A stretch of 64,000 nucleotides of DNA from positions 36,005,832 to 36,069,831 of the forward strand of contig NC_081830.1 of the NCBI RefSeq assembly GCF_030867095.1. The letters run 5' to 3'. The translations under genes and the position numbers were made by a program. Positions 1-10,859 of this stretch are shown one piece after another; position 1 is the stretch's first letter, and each line of letters opens with the position of its first letter. The DNA comes from Alligator mississippiensis (Eukaryota; Chordata; Crocodylia; Alligatoridae). The notes beneath the pieces are model-generated. The model did no database searches, was not told the origin of the DNA, and saw only the letters and a program-made list of their open reading frames with translations.

Positions 1-880
1 AGTATATCAGCATCCTAGTGGGGTATTCAGTGGCATAAGGTGAGAAGTGCAATTAGGAACTTTACTGACAGCTATGCTTGGATGTGCCCAAAAGCAGGAA
101 GGATGTCATAGTATAGCTGACAAAGTGGCAGAGTTTGAGTAGATGTGAGAGTGCAGTTGGGGCCTCTCTCACACAGCTACCCCACAGTATGTGTGTCTGT
201 GTTTGTTCATGCACATGTATGAAAAATCTGAGACAGGTTAAGATACAGCTATGTAAAGCAGTTCCTCATTCCACTTATCTCTGTGGAAATATCCACTACA
301 GTGGTTCTCAACATTTTTTACCTCCCACAACAACTCCAGTTGTCTGGCTACCTCCGCAAGCCCTGAACCTCCTGTTTTCCCCCTGGTCCCATGCACAGCC
401 TCACAACAAACCCCCCTCATGATCTGACCCCATCAAATGTTTCCAATGCAGGTTGCACTGGGTGTAGTAGCCCTGTCTTGGGAAGCAGCAGAGTAATGAT
501 AGTGCTTTGCCTGGCCAGTTACACTTGCCTTTCAGAAGTGCTAATAAGCCCACTGACAAAGACACCAGTGGGTCTCTGCTACATCTCATGATGGAACAGA
601 CTGTTGACAGGAACATTTAAGTCACTCATCACCATCTGGAACTGCCTATTTAGCTCAAGTCTGACTCCCTCACAGGGCACTGATCAATAACCATTAGGCT
701 CATACATTACATAAGATTCAGGTTGGGGTTTTATATTTCTTTTCCAACCCGGGCATTATAAATAAAGTAATACAAATTCACTTCATTATGGATGCATGTT
801 CTCAGTCCACAGTAAAAATTCTTGATATATTGATACATGTATTTTTACTACCTGCTTTTATATAATGAAGAACGTTACTA
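1..880. other. No gene; possible hAT 5' end at 299
   Basis: I see no gene here. At 299 a CAGTGGTTCTCAAC motif resembles the left terminus of hAT-type short elements seen elsewhere in the window, but no matching right end was found, so it is at most a fragment. The short open frames lack recognisable domains. Confidence 0.35.
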
Positions 881-1809
881 CTATATGAGACACATTAACT
901 TGCCCATTACTCTCCCTAAAGCCTTTTGGATTGTTTTACTTTTCAGACTATAGATGATGGGGTTTTACATAGGGGTTAAGATGCTGTACTGGATGGAGAA
1001 CATTTTATCTAGAACTACAGAGAAGGCTGAGCTGGGATTCAGGTACCGAGCAAGGCCTGTCAGGTAAAACAAACTTACAAGATGGAAGCTGCAAGCAGAG
1101 AATGCTTTGTGCCTGCTCTCTTCAGGGCATATCCTCAAGATAACAGAGATGATGTGAACATAGGAAACTAAAGTGAAGAGCAAGCTGCTGAGTCCAAATA
1201 TCACAGAAGTGGAAAAAGGCACCATTTGATTTCAGAAAGTCTCAGTGCAGGATAAGAGCAGCAGTGGATGGAACTCACAGCTGAAATTGCTGATCGTATT
1301 GAACTCACAGAAGTGCAGGTTTAATTTTTTTAAAGTCTGTTAACATTGAATTAAATAAGCCAGCAGCCCATGAACCACCCGCTATCCCACTGCAGACTAC
1401 TTTTTTCATGATCTCAGTATAATATAGTGGGTCACATATGGCAGCATAGTAGTCAAAAGCCATTGCTGAGAGAATGCAAACTTCCACAGCAGCTAATAGA
1501 GTGAAAAAGAACACCTGCGTAATGCAGCTGTTGACAGATATGGTTGCCTCCTTTTCTAGGAAGTTCTCCAGCATCTTAGGGACATGGGTTGAGGAACAGC
1601 AGATAACAACAAAGGATAAAGGGGGGTTCATAGAAGTACATGGGGGTATGAAGATGAGGATCATTCTGAATCACCAGCATGATCATCATGTTCCTGACAA
1701 GAGTGATTAGATAAATAACTAAAAACACCAGGAAAAGCAGAATCTGTAGCTGTGGAGTAGTAGGAAGTCCCAAGGGCATAAATGTGTTCACAGTGGTTTG
1801 CTTTTCCAT
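881..1809 (-). pseudogene. Olfactory receptor pseudogene (class II-like)
   Basis: Read on the minus strand, this is a full-length but broken single-exon odorant receptor, a seven-helix GPCR of the olfactory neuron membrane. It starts at the ATG ending at 1809 with an LGLPTTPQLQ-type N-terminus, followed by TM1 and HTPMYF of TM2. A frame change near 1600 leads into VPKMLENFLEKEATIS, then MAFDYYAAICDPLYY, a degraded MAYDRYVAIC motif. A further frame change near 1310 precedes CEFNTISNFSCEFHPL (extracellular loop 2). The C-terminal part keeps KAFSACSFHL and SILTPM, then a stop, then NPIIYSLKSK; the frame ends at 881-883. There are at least three lesions. The subfamily is uncertain. It lies opposite to the two plus-strand receptors further right. 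Confidence 0.9.
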
Positions 1810-2021
1810 GTAGATTTATTCAGCAAAGACCTGGAGGAAGAAAAAAGGGAAAAATAAATATATTTCATAGATTCAGAAAAAAGTTAGGGCCAGAAAAGTT
1901 CACTAGATCACCTGCTCTGACCTTATTTTTAGGCCAATAACTTTCATTTGGTTATTCTTTTATTAAGCTCAAAGTTTGAATTAGTGCATCTTTCAGAAAG
2001 GTGTCCAGTCATGCCGTAGAG

Positions 2022-2215
2022 CAGGGGTGGGCAAAATGCAGCCCACAGGCTGGATGCGGCCCACCAGGCCATTCTATCTGGCCCACAAGGCTCCTACAAA
2101 ATTTAGAAAATTAATATTTATCTGGCCCTGGCTTCCTGTCATGCAGCCCTTGATGGCTTGCTAAAACTCAGTTATGGCTCAGCAGCCCTCCACCCAAAAT
2201 AATTGCCCACGCCTG
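2022..2215. mobile_element. Short non-autonomous hAT element
   Basis: The 194-bp element has inverted ends CAGGGGTGGGCAA and TTGCCCACGCCTG. It is flanked by an imperfect 8-bp target duplication (2014-2021 and 2216-2223, 6 of 8 matching). CAG...CTG ends plus an 8-bp duplication are typical of the hAT superfamily. It has no coding capacity. Confidence 0.8.
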
Positions 2216-2223
2216 CTCTAGAG

Positions 2224-3041
2224 TCATCAACAGATGGGGAAATTGACCATTTCCCTCAATATATTTTTCTTGATCATCAATCAGCCATGCTATTAAAACT
2301 TTGTGCCTTATTTTTTATTTGAACGTATTTGGTTTCAGCCTCCAGATGTCTTTGTTTTGCCATTTTCTGCTGGTATAAAAAGGGAAGCTTTGGTACACAT
2401 GCTACATGAAATTAATTCAACACTAATATTTAATTACATCTCAATCTTCATTTTGAGAAACAAGGCATAACTGAGGTCCAAGACGCACTGGTGCTCAGTG
2501 TAAGGCATTACCATCAGCCCTTAAATAAATTAAGGCTTTTTTCTTCACCCTCTCTATTTTTTATGAAAATCTTTTTTAAAACATGAACACCAAAACATAG
2601 TAAGAAATACAGTGATAATAAAAGGAAGAGTCAGGTAGAAAGGGAAGCTAAATAAACAAAAATGTGAACCAGGTAATTCATCATTGAGTGAGATTAAATG
2701 TAGATTTTTCCTTGCTGACTGACTGTTACAAACCCATCTGTGGGGGACCCCTGAGTTTCTCTCCATGGTGCTGCTGCTTGCCCCAGGGAACAGGTTGAGA
2801 TTTCCCTAAAATAGCTTTCCTATCTCAGCAAGCCCCAGTTCCTTCACTAGAATACAGCTACAGTGAGGGATCTCTGCCAGCCCCAAGTGGACCCAACTAT
2901 TGGGTTATGCAAGAAATGTATAGGTCCCCCTTTCCAAGGAAAGGGTAATCTGGAAACAATCACTTGCCCAGAAATCACTCTTTCCACCATCAATAAGGGG
3001 ACAAACAGCAAAACCATGCATTACCGAGGATGAAAGGATGA
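2224..3041. other. Intergenic DNA without recognised feature
   Basis: AT-rich, with no olfactory receptor, LINE or transposon end that I can recognise. A 70-codon minus-strand frame at 2554-2766 has no domain and looks like chance. Confidence 0.4.
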
Positions 3042-3049
3042 AATTATGC

Positions 3050-3258
3050 CAGCGGCTCCCAATCTGTGGTACACGTACCACCAACGGTATGCAAACAACT
3101 TGTCAGTGGTACACATTAACAGATTTATTATAATTATTTTATCAGACAAAAATTTGCTGGTGGTACATGAGGTTGAACTGAAAAATTTGCTGGTGATACT
3201 TAAGGTTGTAGCATTTTAAACTGGTGATGAGCAATCTGTCAGAGTTTGAGAACTGCTG
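3050..3258. mobile_element. Short non-autonomous hAT element
   Basis: The 209-bp element has imperfect terminal inverted repeats: CAGCGGCTCCCAATCTG on the left and CAGAGTTTGAGAACTGCTG on the right. It is flanked by an 8-bp target duplication, aattatgc (3042-3049) and aattatgg (3259-3266), matching at 7 of 8 bases. It contains the phrase GGTACAC twice, typical of its internal short repeats. No coding capacity. Confidence 0.88.
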
Positions 3259-3341
3259 AATTATGGAAACAAATCAGACCACAGGTTAAGAGACAGAAAC
3301 AGAAAGCAAATGTACAGATTCTTACATTCCTATCTGGCTAC

Positions 3342-4600
3342 TAGGGCCGTGCGAAACAGCACTGTTCTGCTTCGACTTCTGTTTCGACATTTTGACGGAA
3401 CAGTGTTTCGTTTTGAGTTTTGTTTAGTTTCAAAAGCACCTTTTCGTTTCATCAAAACTGTTTTGTTGTTTCGATTTTTGCCCATAGACTATAATGGGAA
3501 AACACAAAACAGCCTATAACTTTATCATTTCTTTCCTGATTTGGATGAAATTTGTGGGTATGGTATCCCCTTTTGAGGGCACAAAGCCTGCCCAGTTTCA
3601 AGGAGATAGGTACGTTTTCTCAGAAACTGCACTTCAAGGTGCTGACAAGCAACACTGCCACTTGCCAACAGCAGCAGCCTCCTGTGACCCAGCAGCAGAT
3701 CTGGGGGCCCACACCCCCAGGAGGGCTGTGGGGCTGTGCTGGACTTCTCCTGGGGGTGTGGAAACCGATCTGTCTGTCGCATCACAGGAGGCTGCTGCTG
3801 CTGCCACCTGGGACCAGCGCTGGGAGCAGCCCGCACCCAGTGCTGGGAAGATTGGTGCTGCTGCTGGTCCCAGGAGGCAAGAGCAGCCTCCTGTGATCTG
3901 GCAGGCAGATTGGGGGCCCACACCCCCAGGAGGAGCCTGGCACAGCCCCTACAGTCCTCCAAGGGGTGTGGGTGGGCCCCTGAGCTGCCTGCCGGACCAC
4001 AGGAGGCTGGTGCTGCTGGCTGGGGCCAGTGGCACCATCAATCTTCCTGGCACTGGGTGCGGGCTGTGCCCAGCACCATTCTCAGGCAGCAGGAGCAGCC
4101 TCCTGTGATCCGGCAGGCAGATTAGGGGACCCGCACCCCCAGGAGGAGTCCGACTGAACCCCGCAGCCCTCCCATGGGTGCGGGCCACTCGATCTGCCTA
4201 CCAGATCAGCAGGCTTCATGACTTCAGCAGGGGCTACCATGCCTGCAGCTTTCACCCTGCTGTGCCTTAACAGATATGTGACATAGGTTTTGCTTGTCAG
4301 CAGCTTGAGGTGCAGTTTCCCAGAAACCCCTGCACCTATCTCCTTGAACCTTGGCAGACTTCATGCCCTCAGAAGGGACTACCACCCCTGATATTTTCTT
4401 CCAAGTATGCCAAAAAATGACAAAGTTATAGGCAGTTTTGTGCTTTCCCATTGTAGCCTATGGGTGAAACGTTGAAACAGTTTCAGTGAAACAAAATGGA
4501 ACAGTGCTTTCAAAATGAAACAAAACGCGAAACAAAACACTGTCCTGTTGAAATGGTGAAACAGAAGTAAAATGAAACGGTGCTGTTTTGTACAGCCTTA
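3342..4600. mobile_element. Long-TIR non-autonomous hAT-like element (TAGGGCTGTGCGAAA family)
   Basis: The element starts TAGGGCCGTGCGAAAC and ends in the inverse of TAAGGCTGTACAAAAC. Its arms are long and imperfect inverted repeats (about 250 bp each). The arms are rich in GAAAC/GTTTC runs and a block that reads the same way in other family members (CCCATAGACTATAATGGG). The centre is GC-rich and tandemly repeated. The hAT assignment comes from the relative at 18108-18919, which has a perfect 8-bp target duplication; here I do not see one. Many overlapping open frames on both strands come from the repeat structure and are not genes. Confidence 0.75.
3665..4180. repeat. About 210-bp tandem repeats inside the hAT-like element
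   Basis: The phrase CCTCCTGTGAYC..GCAG followed by GGGCCCACACCCCCAGGAGG recurs near 3677, 3890 and 4098, giving spacings of about 213 and 208 bp. Each unit also holds a TGCTGGG/CCCAGCA-rich stretch that can pair with itself. This interior is not shared by the 18108-18919 relative; the copy at 54166 has a related piece. Confidence 0.7.
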
Positions 4601-4874
4601 ATACCAATAGCAGAAATGGATACAGCAGACCGTGGGCTTTCCAATGAGACCATACATACCATACCAGTAAATAAAACACTAGAAAAATAAATTACATGCT
4701 ACAAATCCCAAAACATAACAGTTTGTGACAATGACAAAGAACAACAACAAAAAAAAGCCAAAAACAAAACAAAAAAATTACTACACCCAAAGTAATATTC
4801 CCTTTCAAACCTGCTGTAGCCCTATAGATGATTCTTCTCTACAAAATCCCCAGAGTTTCATTCTGCCCATTGAT

Positions 4875-5322
4875 CTAACCTGTCCAGATCGGCCTGTATC
4901 TTCTCCCTGCCTTCCAATGTGTTAACTTTGCCCCATAACTTGGTGTCAACTGCAAATTTGGACAGGGTGCTTTCCACACCCTCATCCAAATCACTGATGA
5001 AGATATTAAATAACACCAGTACAAGGACCAAACCCTACGGGACACCACTGTCCACCTCCTTCCAGGCCAAAAATGACCCATCCACCACCACTCTCTGGTT
5101 GTGGTCCCTAAACCAGTTGGCCACCCACCTGACTGCGTAAGCATCCACTCCACAGCCTGCTTGCTTCCTTATGAGAATAGGATGTGAAACAGTTGAAGGC
5201 CTTCTTAAAGTCCAGGTAGATGACATCTGTCTCAACTCCTGTATCAAGGCAGTGTGTGACTGGTCTTGGACAGTATTAAGTCCTGCTTTGGCCTGCCTAA
5301 CTGATTCCCTGCAATAGTGCAC
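4875..5322 (-). pseudogene. CR1 reverse transcriptase fragment (copy A)
   Basis: Minus-strand frames encode a fused remnant. CRESVRQAKAG comes from just before the reverse transcriptase. It is joined directly to a degraded form of the catalytic-site segment (copy B has DVIYLDF) and then [17 protein letters not shown] and VVVDGS, as in the CR1 domain. The [11 protein letters not shown] region follows in another frame. The fusion shows that the N-terminal half of the polymerase was deleted. It is not functional. Confidence 0.8.
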
Positions 5323-5402
5323 CAGGGAGGTATATTCCTCCTTGGTGGCTGCCCCCTGCTTCCACTACCTACAAATCTCTTTCTTTGCCAACAGCAGCAG
5401 CA

Positions 5403-5440
5403 GTATACAGGGGGGCTGGACTCGACAATCCTCTGGGGTC
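5403..5440 (+). repeat. 38-base CR1-tail fragment inserted in CR1 copy A
   Basis: These 38 bases read as the CR1 3' tail on the plus strand (GGGGCTGGACTCGAC...TCTGGGGTC), although the surrounding CR1 is on the minus strand. They are identical to 10599-10636, inside copy B. At this point copy B has only continuous coding sequence, so the piece is an insertion, next to a short CAG triplet run. It lacks the last part of the normal CR1 3' end. Confidence 0.75.
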
Positions 5441-5697
5441 AATGCCCTGAGTCTTTTCTGCAGGTCCCTGCTCAGTCAAGGGGGCTTTTTTGTCACCTTG
5501 CCCCCTTTCCTATGTAATGGAATAGTTTCCTTTTGTTCCACAAGGATCACTCCCTTGAGAAACCGCCAACCCTCCTGGACCCCCATTTGCTCAATGCTCT
5601 TGAATTCAGCCACCTCACTAACTAGCCTTCTAAGTTTACTAAAATTGGCTCTTCTGAAGTCTAACACTTTAGCCTCACTGGTTATTTTTCCCACCCT

Positions 5698-6488
5698 TCA
5701 CTGGATTGTGAATTCGACCAAATTATGGTCACTATCTCCCAGGTTACTGTGCACTCGCAGGTTACCCACGAGATCATCCCCTATTGATGAGAACAGGTCT
5801 AGCAAGGCATTACTCCTGGTGGGACTGGACACCTCCTGGGTTATGTGGAGGTCCTGCATGCAGTTTAAGAACCTAGGTGAGCAGTTTGTTTTGGCCATCT
5901 TCTCCGCCCAGCAGATGTCCAGGTAATTTAGGTCCCCCATGACCACCACCTCTCTTGCCTGAATGGCCTCTGAGAGCTGCCTGGAAAATACCAGGTCTAG
6001 CTCATCATCCTGATGAGGAGGTCTATAGTAGACCACCACTACCAAGTCATTTTCCCCTGGACCCCCCCGTGTCCTGACCCACAATACCTTGGTATTGCCC
6101 TCCTCTACCCCTGCCTTGATGATGGAAGATGTGTACTGCTCCCTAACATAGAGAGCTACACCCCCACCATTTTTCCCCCACTCTGTCTCACCTATACAAC
6201 CTATACTTCTCAATGCCTACCACCCAGTCATGAGTAGAATCCCACCATGTTTCCGTTAAGCTGACTGTCATACTGGGTGCTAGCAAGTAAGAGTGTGAGC
6301 TCCTCCTGCTTATTCCTCATACTCCTGGCATTTGTGTAAAGACACATTAGCCTCCTGATGGGTGCTCTTGGTGCCCCTTTGCCTTGATGTCTAGTGTGCC
6401 CCTTAGTGCTTACCTGGTTTGGTCCAGTGCCTTGTTTGTGGCTTGCCAACCCTGGGTTCTCCTCCACCACCAGTTCCCCATCCCACAT
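5698..6488 (-). pseudogene. CR1 endonuclease domain (copy A)
   Basis: The minus-strand frames give CLYTNARSMRNKQEEL (the N-terminal metal-site region, 6488-6228) and, after a frame change, GGGVALYVREQY, VVVYYRPPHQDDE, VVMGDLNYLDICWAE and GDSDHNLVEF (6213-5698). These are the hallmark blocks of the APE-type endonuclease that nicks the target in CR1 LINEs. The catalytic GDLNYPDI and SDHNLVEF regions are still easy to read. At least one frame change splits the domain. Confidence 0.87.
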
Positions 6489-6519
6489 CGAAACTAGTTT
6501 AAGGCTCTTCAGAGATCAG

Positions 6520-7779
6520 TCAACCTGTGGAAGAACAGATGCTTACCTCTAGGAGAGAGATGAAGTTCGCCCCATGCTGATCATGGCTGTAGAATCCAAA
6601 GCCCTCATGAAGCCACCATCTCTGGAGCCACTGGTTGACTACCCTGATGCAGGCATCCTGGCACCACCAACTACTGCCAACTGGAAGGATGGAAGAGAAT
6701 ACCACCTGTGCCCCCAACTTCCTAAACTCAGCCCCCAGCTCATGGAAGTCCTTCATAATGCAGTCTGGACTACTCCCAGCCGCATCATTTATGCCCACAT
6801 GGACAAGGACCATGGGATAGTAGTTGGAGGGCTGGATGAGATCAGGAAACCTTTCAGTGAGATTGCTGATCTTAGCTCCAGGCACACAGGAGACCTGTCT
6901 TGCCATAGGATCCGGTCAGCGATTGGCCCTTCCATGCCTCTCAGGGGTGAGTCACCCACTGCAATTACCCAGCATTTCTTCTTCCAACTGAGCAACGATC
7001 CCCCAGTCTATCCAGTGGGGGTTGCAGGGACTACTTCCTCCATGGCCTCCTCTGCTGCATCCTCCACCAAAGCTGCCAGGGGCTCGTACCTGTTCCCCAG
7101 TTGCAATAGGGAAGCAGATGTCAGCTCCTGCTGCCTGGGTTCAGAGGTGACAATCTATCACAGGGCACTGAGGTGCCCTGCTCCTAAAGGGGGGAAACTG
7201 CTGGAGAAAGAGCCCTAGCAGGGAATAAGGAGCCCAGCTGTGGGTTGCCAGGGCAACCAGGAGGTCAGCTGACCAGAAGGGGCAGGGCCTGGCTCCCTTT
7301 ATAAACCCAAGGAGCTGAAGCCAGAAGCAGTTCCCGACCAGCAGCTAAGGGAAAAGGAGTTCCCTGCCAGAAAAGCGAAGCTAAGTCTGGATGCCAGAAG
7401 TAACCGTGTCCAAGGAGACATGAGGCAGCCTCCTAGCACATTGGAACATCAAAGACGTGGCGGGGGAGAATCTGAGGGTGCCCTTGAGCCGACTTGGCAC
7501 AGGGAGGGGCCTTGAGGAGATCACGGCCCTCCTGTAGGACCCCACCCGTGACACAATCTTTGACTCATTTGCTGCAGATCCCTCTCATGGGGTTTCTCCC
7601 ATAGGCATCTGGAGCTGTAAGGAATGGAAATACCTGTCAATCACAGCCTCATCCTCCCTGATCCCCCTCAGCCTGCTCACTGCCTCCTGGAGTTCCATCA
7701 CCTGCTCCTCCAAGGCCCGAAGGTGGGCACATGAGGGACAGGTAAGGGGGCTCCCACTCTCCCCTCCCCTCCCAGCCAC
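6520..7779 (-). pseudogene. CR1 ORF1 with coiled coil and esterase-like domain (copy A), split by an LTR
   Basis: The N-terminal part (7779-7585) has LTCPSCAHLRALEEQVMELQ, a CxxC pair followed by a leucine-rich coiled coil. Past the LTR inserted at 7156-7553, the second part (6995-6520) reads VGDSPLRGMEG, an SGNH-type GDS block, then VHVGINDAAG and VVFSSILPVG, the other blocks of the esterase-like domain found in ORF1 of some CR1 lineages. Frame changes separate the blocks. The role of the domain in retrotransposition is not settled. Confidence 0.78.
7156..7553 (+). mobile_element. Solo LTR inserted in CR1 copy A
   Basis: A 398-bp LTR fossil. Its ends are the inverse of one another over about six bases (right end GTGACA) and it is flanked by the 5-bp target duplication caatc at 7151-7155 and 7554-7558. 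A TATA-like TTTATAAA lies near 7300, giving plus orientation. No internal retroviral part is present. It is younger than the CR1 it interrupts. The family (endogenous retrovirus or Gypsy-like) is not resolved. Confidence 0.8.
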
Positions 7780-8150
7780 TGGGTCCCCACCAGGCCACCT
7801 ACACCAATCTGGGTGGAGACCTCTGGGGCAGGGTCCCTAGCAGCAACACACCGCATCCTTACCTTATCTACGGAGTTACGAGTCCTCATCACTCCTGCAG
7901 TTTGAGTTTTCTGCCCAGCCCAGTAGTCAATGAGGTCACTCCGGGCTGGCTCAGCAAATCAGGCAGCTGTGGGCTTGCCTGAGGAGCCTGTCGGCTGCCC
8001 CAATCCCTAAATCTCCCTCCTGCAAGGAGAGCCCCAGTTCCTGGCGTGGCAGCAGCTGCTGCCCCAGGGATCGCCCTCAGGGCAGTCCCCTCTCGCCCTG
8101 GGGTGAAGTTCCCCCCAAGCCTGCTCCCTACTTTTGCCCCACAGAGCACA

Positions 8151-9490
8151 CCTGTTTGCAGGTGGCTCCCTGTCAGTTTACTTAAAAGGGCTCCAAGGGG
8201 CTCCCCCTCTTGATCCTCTACAGCTGTGCTGGTTCCTCTGCCCCACTTACCTTAAGGATCTGCAGATCTGCTGCTGCTTCCTCCACCACTGGATTTTTCA
8301 TTCCCAGCCAACCACACCCTTATTAGCCTCCCCCAGCTGCAGTCCTTCAGGCTAACTAGCTGCCTTCTCTTAAAGGGGACAGGCCAGCCCGTTACACAGG
8401 ACAACTGGCAAAAAAATGTAAGTGGAAACTTAGGATGTACCAATACTCTGCTAGGGTGAGGTGATATCAGGCTTCATCTAATTAAATAGATTCAATCACA
8501 GGCTTGGGAGTTGAGGTAGTAGGTCAGAGGTGAAAAGAGAGCAGGATTCTTCCTTCCCTTTCTTTTTTCTTGTAAGCAGCAGTTCATGGGAATCACCAAG
8601 TCTGCTAAGGTGTCCAATTGTGGAAGGGTGCAGGGGTGCTTCCATTTGAGGCTGCTCATTTTTAACCTTCTCTTGTAGCCCCCAAGAGGACTGACAGAGC
8701 TGGGTCACCTCAATCCATGTCAGTGGAAAAAGGCAGCATAAGGAATAGCCGTGTGTCATTCATGACAGCGCTTCCTTAGTGCAATTTCCACTGCATGGGC
8801 CTGATACGGCTCATCAAATGTGGTAGACGGGGATTGGAGGAAAGCCTCTCAGTTCTGGAGGACCAGACTAATCTGCCCCAAGGAAAATGAGACCCAGTCC
8901 AAGACTTTCCCAGAATGGGGCTTACTAGCAGGCTCATTTTACCTTGAGCTCTATGCCTGGTTGTGCCAGGAACTGGAGGCATCACTAGTTGTGAAAGCTG
9001 CTAAAGCACCGCCATCTCACACCATATCTCTTAGGCAAAGACAACATGATCTGTTGTTCTGTATGCTGGGCACAGATTGTGCAATTTTCCTCCTGTAGCC
9101 ATTTTGCTTGTTTAATGAGACTCACCCCAGCAGGGGAGCCCCCAGCTGGAAATGATCAGCAACTAGGCTGAGTCATCCTCAAGGGCTACAGAAAGAGACC
9201 TCTACCTGTTTAGGCCCATATAAGCCCAGAGTAGGCAGTGTAAAAAAAAAAAACAAAAAAACAAAAAAACCAACAACCTGTATGGGCAACAGAATGCCTT
9301 CCAGTGTCTCTGGCTTGCTTGAAACCACTACCTAGCTCTCCCCTGACCCTCTTCCCTATCCCCTAGTTTTCTACTTCTGCTTACATACCTGCCCAAGATC
9401 CTAGAGTCTGGACTCCTAGCTTGTGACCCCTCGGCTCCTGGAATCTTGGCTTGTGCCTTTGCAACATGGGGTAACTGCAATTGGATAGGT
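8151..9490. other. Spacer between two head-to-head CR1 copies
   Basis: 8151-8397 read on the minus strand starts TGTAACGGGCTGGCC and runs into the CR1 copy A leader; it may be CR1 5' leader or a separate LTR fragment, which I cannot decide. 8400-9240 holds no recognised gene; CATATAAGCCC near 9220 followed by an A-rich run (9241-9272) could be a promoter-containing repeat end. Phrases such as GACTCCTAGCTTG near 9410 resemble the tRNA-like arrays at 22 kb. Confidence 0.4.
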
Positions 9491-9538
9491 CACCTAATAT
9501 GTTACAGCTTTTTTTGAACCTCAGAGACTGCCACCCAA

Positions 9539-10450
9539 ATGGAGCCCATGGTTCTGGGCTCCACGCAGATGGAGCCCCTGGCTCTCAGCTGTGGGGGCTG
9601 CCTGTCCCTTTTTCAGGCTCTGAGGCCTGGGAGCATAGCCACCTCCCCTTGTGGGGTCTGCTCCCTTTTGGGGTCTCTGGAGCGCCAGCTGGAGGAGCTC
9701 CAGGCCACAGACTGCGTGCCATCAAGGACTGTGAGCAGGGGATAGACTCCTACTGCTAGGCCCTTCTCCCCCAGGAGCTGGAGGGTAGACCACGGTCTCC
9801 CTCCAGAACAAGGGAGGACTCCGGGACCTTCCATTCTGTCCAGTCAAGGGGATGGACCAAGGTGGTCAAGGGCCCCAAGGCCTGCCACACCAAGGCCCCT
9901 GCCCCACTGGAGCTCAGCAACAGTTACAAACCTCTTGCAGCCCCAGCAGAGCCTACTAAGTTGCCAGCTTCCACAGGCAACACACACTTAACTGTAGCTA
10001 GTGCCCCCGCTCTCCCCAAGACTAAACGCAAAGTGTTTGTTGTGGGGGACTCCCTCCTGAGGGGGACTGAGGGGGTAATCTGCCACCCCGACCCCTTAGC
10101 CCAAGAAGTCTGCTGCTTCCCAGGGGCCCACATCTGAGACATTGTAGAGAAAATCCCTAAGCTCCTCCAGCCCACAGACCACTATCCCATGCTCCTTATT
10201 CATATGGGCACCAATGGCACAGCTCGGAGCACTCCCAGCCAGATCATGAGACATTACAGGGATTTAGGAGCAGGGCTAAAGGGTCTGGGGGCACAGGTGT
10301 TGTTTTCTTCGATCCTCACAGTCTCGGGGTATGAGCTGAGGAGGGAGAGGAGAATCCAGGTAGTGAACCAAAGACTGCAGCGCTGGTGTGACTGGGAAAG
10401 CTTTGGCTTCCATGACCACAGTCCGCTCTTGGGTGAGAGAGGAAGTGAGC
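9539..10450 (+). pseudogene. CR1 ORF1 with esterase-like domain (copy B)
   Basis: The frame begins MEPMVLGSTQMEPLALSCGGC with a CGVC pair and LERQLEELQ coiled coil, changes frame, then gives KVFVVGDSLLRGTEG (the GDS nucleophile block), a stop right after CCFPGAHI at 10138, then LLIHMGTNGTARS (GxND-like block), LGAQVLFSSIL and FHDHSPLLGERG (HxG-like block). These are the blocks of an SGNH hydrolase-type domain. The normal C-terminus is disrupted by the microsatellite that follows. The enzymatic role is known only by family analogy. Confidence 0.8.
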
Positions 10451-10457
10451 TGCTGGG

Positions 10458-10459
<2 letters not shown>

Positions 10460-10524
<65 letters not shown>

Positions 10525-10662
10525 GGTGAATGTGGATGCTTATATTTATAATATTAACACTGTATATAGTATGTGTGTATATATGTATTTATATGTGTGT
10601 ATACAGGGGGGCTGGACTCGACAATCCTCTGGGGTCCCTTCCAGCCCGAATGTCTATGAAGA
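10460..10662 (+). repeat. TG microsatellite with minimal CR1-tail insertion
   Basis: About 62 bases of TG repeats (10461-10522) are followed by a TA/TG-rich stretch and then a CR1 3' tail (about 10604-10660, GGGGCTGGACTCGAC through TCTATGAA). After it the host CR1 resumes with GAGATGGCCTCCACC. This looks like an extremely 5'-truncated CR1 insertion within ORF1 of another CR1. Confidence 0.75.
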
Positions 10663-10859
10663 GATGGCCTCCACCTCTCTCTTCTGGGGAGGAGGCTCTT
10701 CTCAGCCAGACTGGCTGACCTGCTCCACCAAGTTTTAAACTAAGCCTGCTGGGGGACGGAGGGACTACTGCCACTGCTGGCCTGCTGAGCAACCTTTGCA
10801 TAACCAGCAATCCAAGGCAATTAAGGGAACCCACCCCCGCCCCAGCCCTGGTACAATTT

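Larger units (their letters stand above)
4866..8150 (-). mobile_element. CR1 LINE copy A, long, broken, 3'-truncated
   Basis: On the minus strand this reads 5' leader, ORF1 (coiled coil plus esterase-like), endonuclease and part of the reverse transcriptase. CR1 moves by target-primed reverse transcription. The 3' end with the usual tail is missing: the copy stops near 4866 within the reverse transcriptase. Compared with copy B, about 660 bases between the start of the reverse transcriptase region and its catalytic part are deleted near 5280. A solo LTR (7156-7553) has inserted into ORF1. There are many stops and frame changes; the element is dead. It lies head to head with copy B. Confidence 0.9.

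Noticed and set aside
3494-4188. Many overlapping open frames on both strands up to 204 codons
   Set aside because: They follow the tandem GC-rich interior of a non-autonomous hAT-like element, with no domain and no consistent frame.
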